Shown here in pieces: positions 53,098-62,299 of a stretch of 64,000 nucleotides of DNA (position 1 is the first letter of the stretch; each line of letters opens with the position of its first letter). The notes under the pieces are model-generated. The model was not told the DNA's origin. It did no database searches and worked only from the letters and a program-made list of their open reading frames with translations. The stretch spans positions 1 through 64,000 of the forward strand of contig NZ_FOCI01000013.1 in NCBI RefSeq assembly GCF_900110065.1, in the 5' to 3' direction. The translations under genes were made by a program, and so were the position numbers. Source of the DNA: Loktanella fryxellensis. Its GTDB lineage: Bacteria; Pseudomonadota; Alphaproteobacteria; Rhodobacterales; Rhodobacteraceae.

Positions 53098-54398
53098 CCG
53101 CGCCGCAGGTGCCCAGCCGCTGGTCGGCCACGAAGCCCTTGCTGACGGGGATCGTCACGATCGTCGTGCTGGTGGGTGGGTTCGGGGTCTGGGCCGTGTT
53201 CGCCACGATCAGCGGCGCGGTCATCACCCAGGGCCAGATCGAGGTCGATCGCAACCGGCAGGTGATTCAGCACCCGGACGGCGGCGTCGTCGAAGAGATC
53301 CTCGTGCGCGAAAATCAGCTGGTCGCGGCGGGTGACCTGCTGATCCGCCTCGATTCGTCGGCCATCGTCAGCGAACTGGCCGTGGTCGAGGGGCAGTTGT
53401 TCGAGATCCTCGCCCGCCGCGCCCGGCTGGAGGCGGAGCGCGACGGTGCCGCGACGCTGACCTTCGATCCCCTGCTGCAAGAGACGGGCGCTGCGGCAAC
53501 GGATCTGATGGACGGGCAGCAGTTCCTGTTCGAGGCGCGGCTGGACACCCTGCTGCGCGCGACCGAACAGCTGGAACAGCAGCGCATGCAGATCGCCAGT
53601 CAGGTCGACGGGATCGCGGCGCAACAGACCGCCATGACCGAACAGACCGCCCTGATCGAGGAGGAGCTGACCGATCAGCAAAGCCTGCTCGACCGTGGGC
53701 TGGCACAGCAGGGCCGCGTACTGGCCCTGCGGCGAGAGGCCGCCAGCATGCGCGGCCGCATCGGAGAGCTTGCGGCCCAGACCGCACAGGCGGCGGAACG
53801 ACGCACCGAAATCGAGATCGAGATCCTGGGCCTGACGAGCACGCGGCGCGAAGAGGCGATCAGCCTGCTGCGCGACCTCGAGTTCAACGTGCTGGAACTG
53901 TCCGAGCGCCGCCGCACGCTGCGGCAGCAACTCGACCGGCTCGACATTCGCGCGCCGCTCTCGGGTGTCGTCTATGGCCTTGCGGTGTTCGCGCCCCGCT
54001 CCGTGATCCGGTCCGCCGATCCGCTCCTTTACCTGATCCCGCAGGACCGCCCGCTGGTGATCGCAACGCAGGTACAGGTGACGGATGTGGACCAGATCTT
54101 CGTCGGGCAGGACGTGGTGCTGCGACTCGCGGCCTTTGACCAGCGACGCACCCCGGAACTGACCGGCGAGGTCACGCAGATCTCTGCCGATGCCTTTCAG
54201 GACGAACGCAACGGCCTGTCGTTCTATCGGGCGGAGGTGCGGATGGACGATGGCGAGATCGAGAAGCTGCCACCCGGCATGACGCTGATCCCGGGGATGC
54301 CGGTCGAGGCCTATGTGCGTACGGCGGATCGGTCGCCGATGGATTATTTCATCAAGCCGCTGGCCGATCACTTTGCCAAGGCCTTCCGCGAGAGCTAG
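53094..54398 (+). CDS. HlyD-family membrane fusion protein
   Basis: A 434-aa type I secretion adaptor. A short cytoplasmic tail and one membrane span (about 17-40) lead into a lipoyl-type strand (VVEEILVRENQLVAAGDLLIRLDS), a long coiled coil (about 90-280) and a beta-barrel C-terminus (RAPLSGVVYGLAVF; VYGLA is the HlyD signature region). It bridges the ABC protein and an outer-membrane channel. It overlaps the ABC gene by 4 nt. Confidence 0.9.
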   Translation: MTAPQVPSRWSATKPLLTGIVTIVVLVGGFGVWAVFATISGAVITQGQIEVDRNRQVIQHPDGGVVEEILVRENQLVAAGDLLIRLDSSAIVSELAVVEGQLFEILARRARLEAERDGAATLTFDPLLQETGAAATDLMDGQQFLFEARLDTLLRATEQLEQQRMQIASQVDGIAAQQTAMTEQTALIEEELTDQQSLLDRGLAQQGRVLALRREAASMRGRIGELAAQTAQAAERRTEIEIEILGLTSTRREEAISLLRDLEFNVLELSERRRTLRQQLDRLDIRAPLSGVVYGLAVFAPRSVIRSADPLLYLIPQDRPLVIATQVQVTDVDQIFVGQDVVLRLAAFDQRRTPELTGEVTQISADAFQDERNGLSFYRAEVRMDDGEIEKLPPGMTLIPGMPVEAYVRTADRSPMDYFIKPLADHFAKAFRES

Positions 54399-54445
54399 AT
54401 CGAAGGGGGCGACGTCATGGTGCGCTGCGAACGAGGGGAATTCCG

Positions 54446-54907
54446 ATGAGCGAGATCGAAGCACGGCTGGCACGCATGGGTCTGACCCTGCCCGACGCCC
54501 CCGCACCCGCGGCAAACTACGTGCCGTTCGTGCGCAGCGGGTCCATGGTTTGGGTATCGGGCCAGATCCCGCACGGGCCGGACGGCCTGATGCGCGGCAA
54601 GCTGGGCCATGACGCCAGCATCGACGATGGCATCATGGCCGCACGCGCCTGTGCGCTGGCCGTGCTGGCGCAGGTCCGCGCCGCCTGCGACGGCGATCTG
54701 GGGCGTCTCAAGCGCGTGGTCAAACTGGTGGGCTTCGTCAACTGCACCCCCGATTTCACCGACCAGCCACGGGTCATCAACGGCGCCTCCGACCTGATGG
54801 TGGGACTGTTGGGCGACGCGGGCCGCCATGCCCGCTCCGCCGTCGGGGCAGCCTCCCTGCCGCTCGGCGTGATGGTCGAGGTTGAAGCCGTCTGCGAGGT
54901 CGCCTGA
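54446..54907 (+). CDS. RidA family protein
   Basis: A 153-aa RidA/YjgF-family protein, probably an enamine/imine deaminase that clears reactive intermediates of PLP enzymes. Signature: ANYVPFVRSGSMVWVSGQIPHG at the N-terminus, VNCTPDFTDQPRVINGASDLMV and the final VGAASLPLGVMVEVEAV. The conserved Arg of the active site may be in the segment PDFTDQPRV. It ends overlapping the next start by one base. The spacing after the secretion gene (47 nt) suggests readthrough. Confidence 0.88.
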   Translation: MSEIEARLARMGLTLPDAPAPAANYVPFVRSGSMVWVSGQIPHGPDGLMRGKLGHDASIDDGIMAARACALAVLAQVRAACDGDLGRLKRVVKLVGFVNCTPDFTDQPRVINGASDLMVGLLGDAGRHARSAVGAASLPLGVMVEVEAVCEVA

Positions 54908-55659
54908 TGCTTCCCAAACTCTTTGTCTCGCGCCCCATCGCGCACCGGGCCTACCATGACACGGCACACGGCCGGGCCGAGAACAGCCTGACGGCGGTGA
55001 GATACGCCGTCGAACATGGCTACGGCATCGAGATCGACCTGCAGCTGTCCAGCGACGGTGTGCCGATGGTGTTCCACGACTACGACCTGCGCCGCATGAC
55101 CGATCAGCAGGGCGCGGTCGCCCAGCGCCATTCCGACCAGCTTACGCAGATCGCCCTGCGCGGGGACAGCACGCCCATCCCGACACTGGCCGATGTGCTC
55201 GCGACCGTCGCGGGCCGCGTGCCGGTGCTGATCGAGCTGAAGGATCAGGACGGTGCGCTGGGGGCCACCATCGGCCCGATGGGTCGCGCGGTCGCCGCTG
55301 TGTTGGAGCCCTACAAGGGGCCCGCCGCCGTCATGTCCTTCAACCCGCACATGATCGCCGAAATGGCCGAGCTTCTGCCGCAGGTGCCGCGCGGCCTGAC
55401 CACCGGGTCATTCAGTCGCAGCGACTGGCCCACCGTGCCGGAAGCGACCCTCGCGCGGCTGGCCGATATCCCCGACTACGGCACCGTGGGTGCCAGTTTC
55501 ATCAGCCATTATCACAGGGAACTGGACCATCCCCGCGTGGCAGAGCTGAACGAACAGCACGGGGCCGCCATCCTGTGCTGGACGATCCGCAGCCCGGAGG
55601 AGGCGTTGGCCGCCCGCCAGCATGCCGACAACATCACGTTCGAAGGATACGCCGCTTGA
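54907..55659 (+). CDS. glycerophosphodiester phosphodiesterase
   Basis: A 250-aa TIM-barrel GDPD that hydrolyses glycerophosphodiesters to an alcohol and glycerol-3-phosphate. The catalytic start AHRAYHDTAHGRAENS has the HR and EN motif residues. The metal site is GIEIDLQLSSDGVPMVFHDYDL. The final strand (AILCWTIRSPEEA) holds the family's Trp. It has no signal peptide, so it acts in the cytoplasm. Coupled to RidA upstream (TGATG). Confidence 0.9.
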   Translation: MLPKLFVSRPIAHRAYHDTAHGRAENSLTAVRYAVEHGYGIEIDLQLSSDGVPMVFHDYDLRRMTDQQGAVAQRHSDQLTQIALRGDSTPIPTLADVLATVAGRVPVLIELKDQDGALGATIGPMGRAVAAVLEPYKGPAAVMSFNPHMIAEMAELLPQVPRGLTTGSFSRSDWPTVPEATLARLADIPDYGTVGASFISHYHRELDHPRVAELNEQHGAAILCWTIRSPEEALAARQHADNITFEGYAA

Positions 55660-55690
55660 CGCGGGCGCGCCGTCGCCCACCTTGCGCCAG

Positions 55691-56875
55691 ATGACATCCG
55701 ACACCCCCACCGTCACCGTCACGACCCACGGGTCGCTGGACCAGATCGCCGCCGCAGACTGGGACGCCTGTGCGGCTCCCGGCGACGGGCGGCCCAACGA
55801 CCCGTTCACGACCTACCGCTTCCTGCGCGCGCTGGAAGACAGCCGGTCCGTGGGGGGGCGCAGCGGCTGGCAGCCGCAGTATCTGGTGGCCCGCGCGGAC
55901 GACCGCGTGATCGCGGTCGCGCCCATGTATGCCAAGGGTCATTCACAGGGCGAATACATCTTCGATTTCAACTGGGCGCAGGCCTATGAAAATGCGGGTG
56001 GTGACTACTACCCCAAGCTGCAGATCGCGGTGCCCTTCACCCCCGCCACCGGGCGGCGATTCCTTACGCGCCCCGGTTTCGACGACATCGGCATGGCGGC
56101 CCTCGTGCAGGGCGCGGTGCAGATCGCATCCGACAACGGGCTGTCGTCGCTGCACGCCACCTTCTGCACCGCGGAAGAGGCGGAAAAGGGTCGCGAGATG
56201 GGCCTGATGGCCCGCGTCGGTCAGCAGTTCCACTGGGAAAACCGCGGCTATGCGGACTTCGACGGCTTCCTTGGCCACCTGTCCAGCCGCAAGCGCAAGA
56301 ACATCCGCCGCGAACGCGCCGAGGCGCAGGGCTTCGGCGGGCGTATCGTGGCGCTGACCGGCGATCAGATCCAGCCCGCGCACTGGGACGCCTTCTGGCG
56401 CTTTTATCAGGACACCGGCAACCGCAAATGGGGCACGCCATACCTGACCCGCGCGTTCTTCGACCGCGCGCAGGACACGTTGCGCAACGACATGCTGCTG
56501 GTGCTGGCGCTCGATGGCGACCGGCCCGTGGCGGGGGCGCTGAACTTCATCGGGCGCGACACGCTGTTCGGGCGCTACTGGGGCAGCACCGAATACCACC
56601 CGTCCCTGCATTTCGAGCTGTGCTACTATCAGGCCATCGACTTTGCCATCGCGCAGGGTCTGAGCCGGGTCGAGGCGGGGGCGCAGGGCGAACACAAACT
56701 GGCGCGCGGTTACCTGCCCGTGGCGACCCATTCCCTGCACTGGATCGGCGACGCGGGTTTCCGCGACGCGATTGCGCGTTATCTGGTGGCCGAGACACGC
56801 GCCGTGGACGAGGAAATCGAGGTGTTGACCGCCTACGGCCCGTTCAGGCGCGACACCCGAGAGGAACAGCAATGA
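55691..56875 (+). CDS. DUF482/FemAB-like GNAT-fold acyltransferase
   Basis: A 394-aa protein of the DUF482 family, which has a FemAB/GNAT-like double domain and is often named peptidoglycan-biosynthesis protein. Motifs: IFDFNWAQAYENAGGDYYPKLQIAVPFTP, then HLSSRKRKNIRRERAEA and FGRYWGSTEYHPSLHFELCYYQAIDFAI, the family's core. Substrate not established. The start at 55691 follows the GDPD gene by 31 nt. It overlaps the pterin dehydratase gene by 4 nt. Confidence 0.87.
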   Translation: MTSDTPTVTVTTHGSLDQIAAADWDACAAPGDGRPNDPFTTYRFLRALEDSRSVGGRSGWQPQYLVARADDRVIAVAPMYAKGHSQGEYIFDFNWAQAYENAGGDYYPKLQIAVPFTPATGRRFLTRPGFDDIGMAALVQGAVQIASDNGLSSLHATFCTAEEAEKGREMGLMARVGQQFHWENRGYADFDGFLGHLSSRKRKNIRRERAEAQGFGGRIVALTGDQIQPAHWDAFWRFYQDTGNRKWGTPYLTRAFFDRAQDTLRNDMLLVLALDGDRPVAGALNFIGRDTLFGRYWGSTEYHPSLHFELCYYQAIDFAIAQGLSRVEAGAQGEHKLARGYLPVATHSLHWIGDAGFRDAIARYLVAETRAVDEEIEVLTAYGPFRRDTREEQQ

Positions 56876-57162
56876 CCAAGACGATACTGACGCAAGACCA
56901 GATCCAGCCCCTGCTAGACGCCGGATGGACCCTGACCGACGACGGCGAGGCGGTGACGAAGACCTATGAGTTCAAGGATTTCGTCGCGGCCTTCGGCTGG
57001 ATGACGCAGGTGGCGATCCATGCGCAGACGATGGACCATCACCCGGAATGGTCCAATGTCTACAAGACGGTAGAGGTCGCCCTGACCAGCCACGACGCAG
57101 GCGGGCTGACCGCGCGCGACGCGAAGCTGGCGGGGATCATGGATACGCTGGCGGACCGGTAA
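56872..57162 (+). CDS. phhB: 4a-hydroxytetrahydrobiopterin dehydratase
   Basis: A 96-aa pterin-4a-carbinolamine dehydratase. Signature: FKDFVAAFGWMTQVAIHAQTMDHHPEW, with the His pair and adjacent Trp, and SHDAGGLTARDAKLA near the end. The enzyme regenerates a pterin cofactor, or acts in molybdopterin-related chemistry where no phenylalanine hydroxylase exists. No phhA is in the window. It overlaps the previous gene by 4 nt and is 1 nt ahead of the MscS gene. Confidence 0.92.
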   Translation: MTKTILTQDQIQPLLDAGWTLTDDGEAVTKTYEFKDFVAAFGWMTQVAIHAQTMDHHPEWSNVYKTVEVALTSHDAGGLTARDAKLAGIMDTLADR

Positions 57163-57163
57163 C

Positions 57164-58012
57164 GTGGGAGATTTGCTGAACCGCCCGCTGCTGAACGGCA
57201 CGTCGATCATGGATGTCCTGACGCTGGAGTTTCTGGCATCGGCCATCGGATCGGTCCTGAGCGCCATCGTCATCATCACCATCGGATTCGTCATCGGCGG
57301 CTGGCTGGCGGGACGGATCCAGAGCATCGGTGGCAGGAATCGCCATCTGGACGCGACCCTGTTCACGTTTCTGGGCAACATCGTCCGCTACGTCGTCATC
57401 GGGTTCGCGTTCCTGTTCGTGCTGAATACGTTCGGCGTGCAGACGACCAGCGTCGTGGCCGTGATCGGTGCCGCCGGTCTCGCCATCGGTCTGGCATTGC
57501 AGGGCACCCTGTCGAACGTGGCGGCGGGGGTGATGATCATCTTCTTCCGCCCCATCAAGCTGGGCGATTTCGTGACCATCAACGGCCAAAGCGGGACTGT
57601 GAAGGCGATCAACCTGAACTTCATTGAAATGGCGAGTGTCGGGAACTATCAGATCATCATCCCCAATTCCGAGGTCTGGGGAAATACGATCGTCAATTTT
57701 TCGGTCTATCCACAGCGCCGTGCGGAATGGACGTTTGGCGTGGCCTACGGGGCCGATCTGGATGTGGCGCACCGGGCCATCATCGACACGATCATGGCCG
57801 ACCCGCGCAGCCTGACCGAACCGGAGCCGTTCATTCAGGTGAACGGGCTGAACGCCAGTTCGGTCGATTTCCTCGTCCGCGTGTGGGTGAACCGGGTCGA
57901 TTTCTTTCAGTATCAGGCGGACATGAAGCGCCGGGTCAAGGACGCGCTGGATGCCGCAGGGGTGGAAATCCCGTTCCCGACCCAGACGATGATCGTGACC
58001 GATCCCGACTGA
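57164..58012 (+). CDS. MscS-family mechanosensitive channel
   Basis: A 282-aa MscS channel. Three N-terminal helices span about residues 20-140. The pore helix TM3 has [26 protein letters not shown], followed by the beta-domain strand RPIKLGDFVTINGQSGTVKAINL. The C-terminal alpha/beta domain ends FPTQTMIVTDPD. It opens under membrane tension to release solutes. The start is GTG at 57164 (one base after the upstream stop) or ATG at 57209. It is the last gene of the rightward run. Confidence 0.92.
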   Translation: MGDLLNRPLLNGTSIMDVLTLEFLASAIGSVLSAIVIITIGFVIGGWLAGRIQSIGGRNRHLDATLFTFLGNIVRYVVIGFAFLFVLNTFGVQTTSVVAVIGAAGLAIGLALQGTLSNVAAGVMIIFFRPIKLGDFVTINGQSGTVKAINLNFIEMASVGNYQIIIPNSEVWGNTIVNFSVYPQRRAEWTFGVAYGADLDVAHRAIIDTIMADPRSLTEPEPFIQVNGLNASSVDFLVRVWVNRVDFFQYQADMKRRVKDALDAAGVEIPFPTQTMIVTDPD

Positions 58013-58018
58013 CGTGAT

Positions 58019-58049
58019 CCTGCGCGCGGTGCACCGCCTCGCGCGCAGG
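58019..58049. terminator. hairpin between MscS and Prx5 genes
   Basis: CCTGCGCGCG and CGCGCGCAGG flank an 11-nt loop. A perfect 10-bp stem placed between two convergent stops (58012 and 58061), so a likely two-way terminator, without a T-run. Confidence 0.6.
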
Positions 58050-58060
58050 GCGCAACGCCG

Positions 58061-58552
58061 TCAGGCCATCGCGTCCAGCAGGCTCTCGCCGCCCGAGATG
58101 TCGCATTCGCCGGGGCCGGGCTCTTCGTTCAGGATCGTGACCACGCCATTTTCGACCAGCATCGCATAGCGCTTGGATCGCTTGAGGAATCCCACGGCGG
58201 GGGCGGTGAAATCCATGCCGATGGCCGTGGTGAACGTACTTTCCGCGTCGCCCAGCATGGTGATGCCCGCATCGATGGCGCCCGTCGCCTCGCCCCATGC
58301 CTTCATCACGAATGGGTCGTTGACGGCCAGACAGATCACCTCATCCACGCCCTTTGCCTTCAGCGCGTCCATGTTGCGGATAAAGCTGGGGACATGCGCG
58401 GTGGTGCAGGTGCCGGTATAGGCGCCCGGCAGACCAAAGATCACGACCTTGCGGCCCTTCAGCTTGTCCGCGATGGACACGGACGCGGGGCCGTTCTCGC
58501 CCATGGTCAGGACGGTGGCATCTGGCAGCATGTCGCCGGTTGTGATGGTCAT
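58061..58552 (-). CDS. Prx5-type peroxiredoxin
   Basis: A 163-aa peroxiredoxin of the Prx5/AhpE-type group. The peroxidatic Cys is C49 in PGAYTGTCTTAHVPSF, with the typical Thr/Cys spacing. A second Cys near residue 150 (GPGECDISGG) could be the resolving partner. It reduces hydrogen peroxide or alkyl peroxides with glutathione/glutaredoxin or thioredoxin. It has no signal peptide. It is divergent from rsmD. Confidence 0.92.
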   Translation of the reverse strand: MTITTGDMLPDATVLTMGENGPASVSIADKLKGRKVVIFGLPGAYTGTCTTAHVPSFIRNMDALKAKGVDEVICLAVNDPFVMKAWGEATGAIDAGITMLGDAESTFTTAIGMDFTAPAVGFLKRSKRYAMLVENGVVTILNEEPGPGECDISGGESLLDAMA

Positions 58553-58668
58553 CTTGGGTGTTCCTTCGTCGTTTGCGTAACCTGTGACGGGCTATATACG
58601 CTGGACGAGGACAAAAGAAGCGGGCGCGGCGTCATGGACAGCCTTGGCACCCACCGGGGAGATCGCCA

Positions 58669-59223
58669 ATGAGGATCATCGCAGGCCAGCATCGCGGCAC
58701 GCATCTGGTCGCCGTCGGCGACGGCGATGCGGCGGCACATCTGCGCCCCACCACCGACCGCGTCCGTGAAAGCCTGTTCAACGTATTGCAGGGCGGACGC
58801 TTCGGCGATCCCATCCGCGACGCGCGCGTGCTGGATCTGTTCGCAGGCACGGGTGCCCTGGGGCTGGAGGCGCTGTCGCGCGGCGCGTCCCATGTCACCT
58901 TCGTCGATGACGGCGCCGTGGCGCAGCGCCTGATCGCGGGCAACGTGGCCAAGATGAAACGCGCTGCAGACTGCACCCTGCTGCGCTGCCGCGCAGATGC
59001 GCTGCCTGCCGGTCACCCCTGCGATCTGGTTTTCATCGATCCGCCCTATGCTCAGGGGATGGGCCTGCCCGCCCTGCGGGCCGCCCGCGCGACAGGCTGG
59101 ATCACCCCCGGCACCCTCGTGGTGTGGGAGGAGGCCGCCGCCCAGATCGCGCCGCAGGGCTTCCGCGCCGCGGACAGTCGTCGTTACGGCGCGACGTGGA
59201 TCACGCTGCTGACGGCTATCTGA
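58669..59223 (+). CDS. rsmD: 16S rRNA (guanine966-N2)-methyltransferase
   Basis: A 184-aa RsmD methylase acting on G966 of 16S rRNA. It starts MRIIAGQHRGTHL and has RPTTDRVRESLFNVL, the SAM-binding LDLFAGTGALGLEALSRGA, and the catalytic FIDPPYAQG motif. Length is typical. It overlaps the stop of the convergent map gene by 8 nt. Confidence 0.95.
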   Translation: MRIIAGQHRGTHLVAVGDGDAAAHLRPTTDRVRESLFNVLQGGRFGDPIRDARVLDLFAGTGALGLEALSRGASHVTFVDDGAVAQRLIAGNVAKMKRAADCTLLRCRADALPAGHPCDLVFIDPPYAQGMGLPALRAARATGWITPGTLVVWEEAAAQIAPQGFRAADSRRYGATWITLLTAI

Positions 59224-60085
59224 TCTGTGTCGGGAAAAAGCGGTCGCCCGGCGAGGTCGTGAAGATCTCGCACCCATGCGCGGTGATGCCGACCGAGTGT
59301 TCGAACTGCGCCGACAGCGACTTGTCGCGTGTCACGGCGGTCCAGTCGTCCTTCAGCACCACGGTTTCGGGACGGCCAAGGTTCACCATCGGCTCGATAG
59401 TGAAGAACATGCCCTCCTCCAGCACCGGGCCGGTGCCGGGACGGCCATAGTGCAGCACGTTGGGGCTGGCGTGGAACACCCGGCCCAGCCCGTGACCGCA
59501 GAAGTCGCGCACCACGGACATGCGCTGCGCCTCGACGAAGCTCTGGATCGCGTGGCCGATGTCACCGAAGGTGTTGCCGGGACGGGCGGCGGCGACGCCC
59601 AGCATCAGCGCCTCGTGCGTGACCTCGATCAGCCGCTCGGCCTTCGGCGACGGGGTGCCCGCCACGTACATGCGCGACGTGTCACCATACCAGCCATCCA
59701 CGATCACGGTGACGTCGATGTTCAGGATGTCGCCGTCCTTCAGCGCATCGCTGTCCCGGCGCTTCTCGTAGTCCTTCGAGATCGTCTCGTCCTTGGCCTT
59801 GGGGATGGGCGCGCCGGGGATGCCGTGGCAGACGACGTGATTGACCGAAATGCAGCTGGCGTGCTGATAGCCGCGATATCCGATGGTGGCGCTGGTGGCC
59901 CCCGCCGCACTCACCCAGTCGGTGATGAGCTTGTCCAAGGCCTGCGTAGTCTGACCCGGAAACACGTGATCCGCAATGTCGTCGAGGATCGTCGCCGCCA
60001 GCCGCCCGGCGCGGTTCATCCCGCCGAAATCCGCGAGGGCATGGAGGCGGATGCTGTCCTTGGTCAGATGTGCGGTCTCGGTCAT
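59216..60085 (-). CDS. map: methionine aminopeptidase, type I
   Basis: A 289-aa type I methionine aminopeptidase, slightly longer than E. coli MetAP (264 aa) by an N-terminal and loop extension. Metal ligands occur in LNIDVTVIVDGWYGDTSRMY (two Asp), GHGLGRVFH (His), TIEPMVNLG (Glu) and FEHSVGITAHG (Glu region). It removes initiator Met from new proteins. The start at 60085 (MTETAHLTKDSIR) is chosen; a longer start at 60112 adds nine residues. Essential in most bacteria. Confidence 0.95.
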   Translation of the reverse strand: MTETAHLTKDSIRLHALADFGGMNRAGRLAATILDDIADHVFPGQTTQALDKLITDWVSAAGATSATIGYRGYQHASCISVNHVVCHGIPGAPIPKAKDETISKDYEKRRDSDALKDGDILNIDVTVIVDGWYGDTSRMYVAGTPSPKAERLIEVTHEALMLGVAAARPGNTFGDIGHAIQSFVEAQRMSVVRDFCGHGLGRVFHASPNVLHYGRPGTGPVLEEGMFFTIEPMVNLGRPETVVLKDDWTAVTRDKSLSAQFEHSVGITAHGCEIFTTSPGDRFFPTQIR

Positions 60086-60127
60086 CTCGGGTCCATTCTG
60101 CTGCTTGCCCAAAGATATAGGCGCTTT

Positions 60128-60829
60128 TCAGCCCCGTGGCCAGTCCTGCACCGGACCGGAGGCGATGCCGCGCTGCGTGATGACCGTGCCCATGACCCGC
60201 ACCTCGACCCCTGCGGCCACGCCGGCATCAAAGGCCGCACCATAGGCCGGATCGATGTCGCGCGCGATGTCCAGCACAGCGCAGTCGCTGCGCGTGATCA
60301 GATACAGCACCATCGCCCGGTGCCCTAGCCCGACCATCGCCGCCAGATCCGCCATGTGCCGCGCGCCCCGCGCCGTCACGCTGTCGGGGAACAGCGCATA
60401 TGGCGGGGTGCGGCTGAAATTGGCGCTCTTGACCTCCAGATACAGGTCCGGGCCGCCACCGCTCAGCAGGAAATCCACGCGGCTGGCCTGCGCATAGCGC
60501 ACCTCCGGCCTGATCGTCGTGTATCCGTCCAGCCCCGGCACGCTCCCTGCATGCAGCGCCTCGCCCACCACGCGGTTGGCGCCCCCCGTGTCCACGCAGA
60601 CGAGGCCGCCCGCAACTTCCGTCAACCGCCAACCGTAATCCAGCTTGGTGCGCGGGTTGTCGTTGGGCTCCAGCCAGATGCGCGCGCCGGGGGTCGCGGT
60701 GCCTGTCATGGCACCCGGATTGGCGACATGCGCGGTCACCTCACGGCCATCCTCCAGCACCGCATCGGCCAGAAAGCGTTTGTAGCGGCGGATCAGCGTC
60801 GCGGGGATCAGGGGCATGGCAAACTCCAT
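60128..60829 (-). CDS. sfsA: SfsA family protein
   Basis: A 233-aa SfsA homologue, named for sugar fermentation stimulation, with a nuclease-like PD-(D/E)XK-type fold and nucleic acid binding reported. Features: RYKRFLADAVLEDGREVTAHVANPGAMTG, VDFLLSGGGPDLYLEVKSANFSR and FPDSVTARGARHMADLAAM. The start can be the ATG at 60829 (MEFAMPL) or at 60817 (MPLIPATL). It lies upstream of map in the same direction with a 42-nt gap. Confidence 0.92.
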   Translation of the reverse strand: MEFAMPLIPATLIRRYKRFLADAVLEDGREVTAHVANPGAMTGTATPGARIWLEPNDNPRTKLDYGWRLTEVAGGLVCVDTGGANRVVGEALHAGSVPGLDGYTTIRPEVRYAQASRVDFLLSGGGPDLYLEVKSANFSRTPPYALFPDSVTARGARHMADLAAMVGLGHRAMVLYLITRSDCAVLDIARDIDPAYGAAFDAGVAAGVEVRVMGTVITQRGIASGPVQDWPRG

Positions 60830-60869
60830 GCGCCGGGCTATACCAAGCCCCAACTGATCGGAGAACCCC

Positions 60870-61592
60870 ATGCCCAATCCTACCGCCGCGATGCTGGTCA
60901 TCGGTGACGAGATCCTGTCCGGCCGCACCCGCGACAGCAACATGCATCACCTCGCAAAGGTTCTCACCGGCGTCGGAATCGACCTGAAGGAGGTGCGCGT
61001 CGTCAGCGACGATCAGCCCGCCATCGTCGCCGCCGTGCGCGCCCTGTCGGACGGGTTCGACCATGTGTTCACCTCCGGCGGTATCGGGCCGACCCATGAC
61101 GACATCACCGCGGATGCGATGGGCGTGGCCTTCGGCGTGAACATCGATGTCCGCGACGATGCCCGCGCGCTGCTGCAGGCGCATTACAACCGCATGGGCA
61201 CCACCCTGAACGACGCCCGCCTGCGCATGGCCCGCATCCCCGATGGCGCCGCGCTGATCGACAACCCGGTCAGCACTGCGCCGGGGTTCAGCCTCGGCAA
61301 CGTGCACGTCATGGCCGGCGTGCCAGCGGTGTTCGAGGCGATGGTAGCCTCTGTGGTCAGCCATTTGGCCCACGGCGCGCCGCTGCTGTCCTCGTCGTGG
61401 CGCGTGATGCGCGGCGAAGGCGATGTCGCGGCCCCGTTGGCGCAGGTGGCACAGGATTTCCCCGACCTCAGCCTCGGGTCTTATCCGTTTCAAAAGGATG
61501 GCGCCTATGGCACCAACATCGTGATCCGCGGGACTGAGGCGGCGCAGGTCGCGGCGGCGCTGGCGCAGGTGCAGGCGCTGTTTCCGGCGTGA
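60870..61592 (+). CDS. MoaB/CinA-N-like molybdopterin-binding domain protein
   Basis: A 240-aa protein with a MoaB/MogA-like domain (AAMLVIGDEILSGRTRDSN, VFTSGGIGPTHDDITADAMGVAFG) of the CinA N-terminal type, without the C-terminal nicotinamide-nucleotide amidase domain of CinA. It may be a pyrophosphatase of nucleotide substrates or a cofactor-binding enzyme; standalone forms are common in alphaproteobacteria. The next gene starts with GTG overlapping its stop by 4 nt. Confidence 0.88.
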   Translation: MPNPTAAMLVIGDEILSGRTRDSNMHHLAKVLTGVGIDLKEVRVVSDDQPAIVAAVRALSDGFDHVFTSGGIGPTHDDITADAMGVAFGVNIDVRDDARALLQAHYNRMGTTLNDARLRMARIPDGAALIDNPVSTAPGFSLGNVHVMAGVPAVFEAMVASVVSHLAHGAPLLSSSWRVMRGEGDVAAPLAQVAQDFPDLSLGSYPFQKDGAYGTNIVIRGTEAAQVAAALAQVQALFPA

Positions 61593-62299
61593 CGCCGGTC
61601 CCCGACTGGTCGGCGGTCATCGACGCCACATGGCCCGCGGCCCACGTATCGCGGCATGGGCCGTGGGTGCTGCGTCACACGCCGGGGGGTGGCCGCCGCG
61701 TCAATGCGACGACGGCGTCGGAACGGGTCACGGGCGCGCAGGTTGCAAAAGTGACAGCAACGATGCCCCATGCGCCGTTTCGGCTGCATGGTGCGCCTGA
61801 TCTGGACAAGCTGCTGGCAGATGCAGGCTACCTTGACAAGGATGCCACCGCGATCATGGCGGCCCCTGCCGCGGCCCTGCTGCAGCCCGTGCCAGGCGTC
61901 ACCGCCTTCACCGTCTGGCCGCCCTTGGCGGTCCAGCGCGACATCTGGGCTGTGGGCGGTATCGGCCCCGCGCGGCTCGCGATCATGGACCGCGTGACGG
62001 GCCCGCGCACCGCCCTGCTCGGGCGCATCGACGACCGCCCTGCAGGCTGCGCTTTCGTCGCACTGCACCAGCACACCGCCATGCTCCACGCGCTCGAGGT
62101 GGCGGTCCCCCACCGCCGTCGCGGTCTGGGGCGGCACCTGACCGTCGCCGCCGCCCGCTGGGCCGCCGCACAGGGGGCCGTCACCTTCAGCCTGCTGGTT
62201 ACGGTGGCGAACGCCGACGCGGGCGGGCTTTACGCCAGCCTCGGGTTGCAACAGGTTGGTTGCTATCATTACCGCTGCCCACCCGAGGAGGCATCATGA
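61589..62299 (+). CDS. GNAT-family acetyltransferase
   Basis: A 236-aa protein with a GNAT fold in the C-terminal half: ALEVAVPHRRRGLGRHLTVAAARWAA is the CoA motif, followed by VANADAGGLYASLGLQQVG. The N-terminal half is a divergent GNAT-like part (VLRHTPGGGRRVNATTAS). Substrate unknown. It starts with GTG at 61589, overlapping the CinA-like gene, and its stop overlaps the ATG of the next gene, so three genes are translationally linked. Confidence 0.85.
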   Translation: MTPVPDWSAVIDATWPAAHVSRHGPWVLRHTPGGGRRVNATTASERVTGAQVAKVTATMPHAPFRLHGAPDLDKLLADAGYLDKDATAIMAAPAAALLQPVPGVTAFTVWPPLAVQRDIWAVGGIGPARLAIMDRVTGPRTALLGRIDDRPAGCAFVALHQHTAMLHALEVAVPHRRRGLGRHLTVAAARWAAAQGAVTFSLLVTVANADAGGLYASLGLQQVGCYHYRCPPEEAS

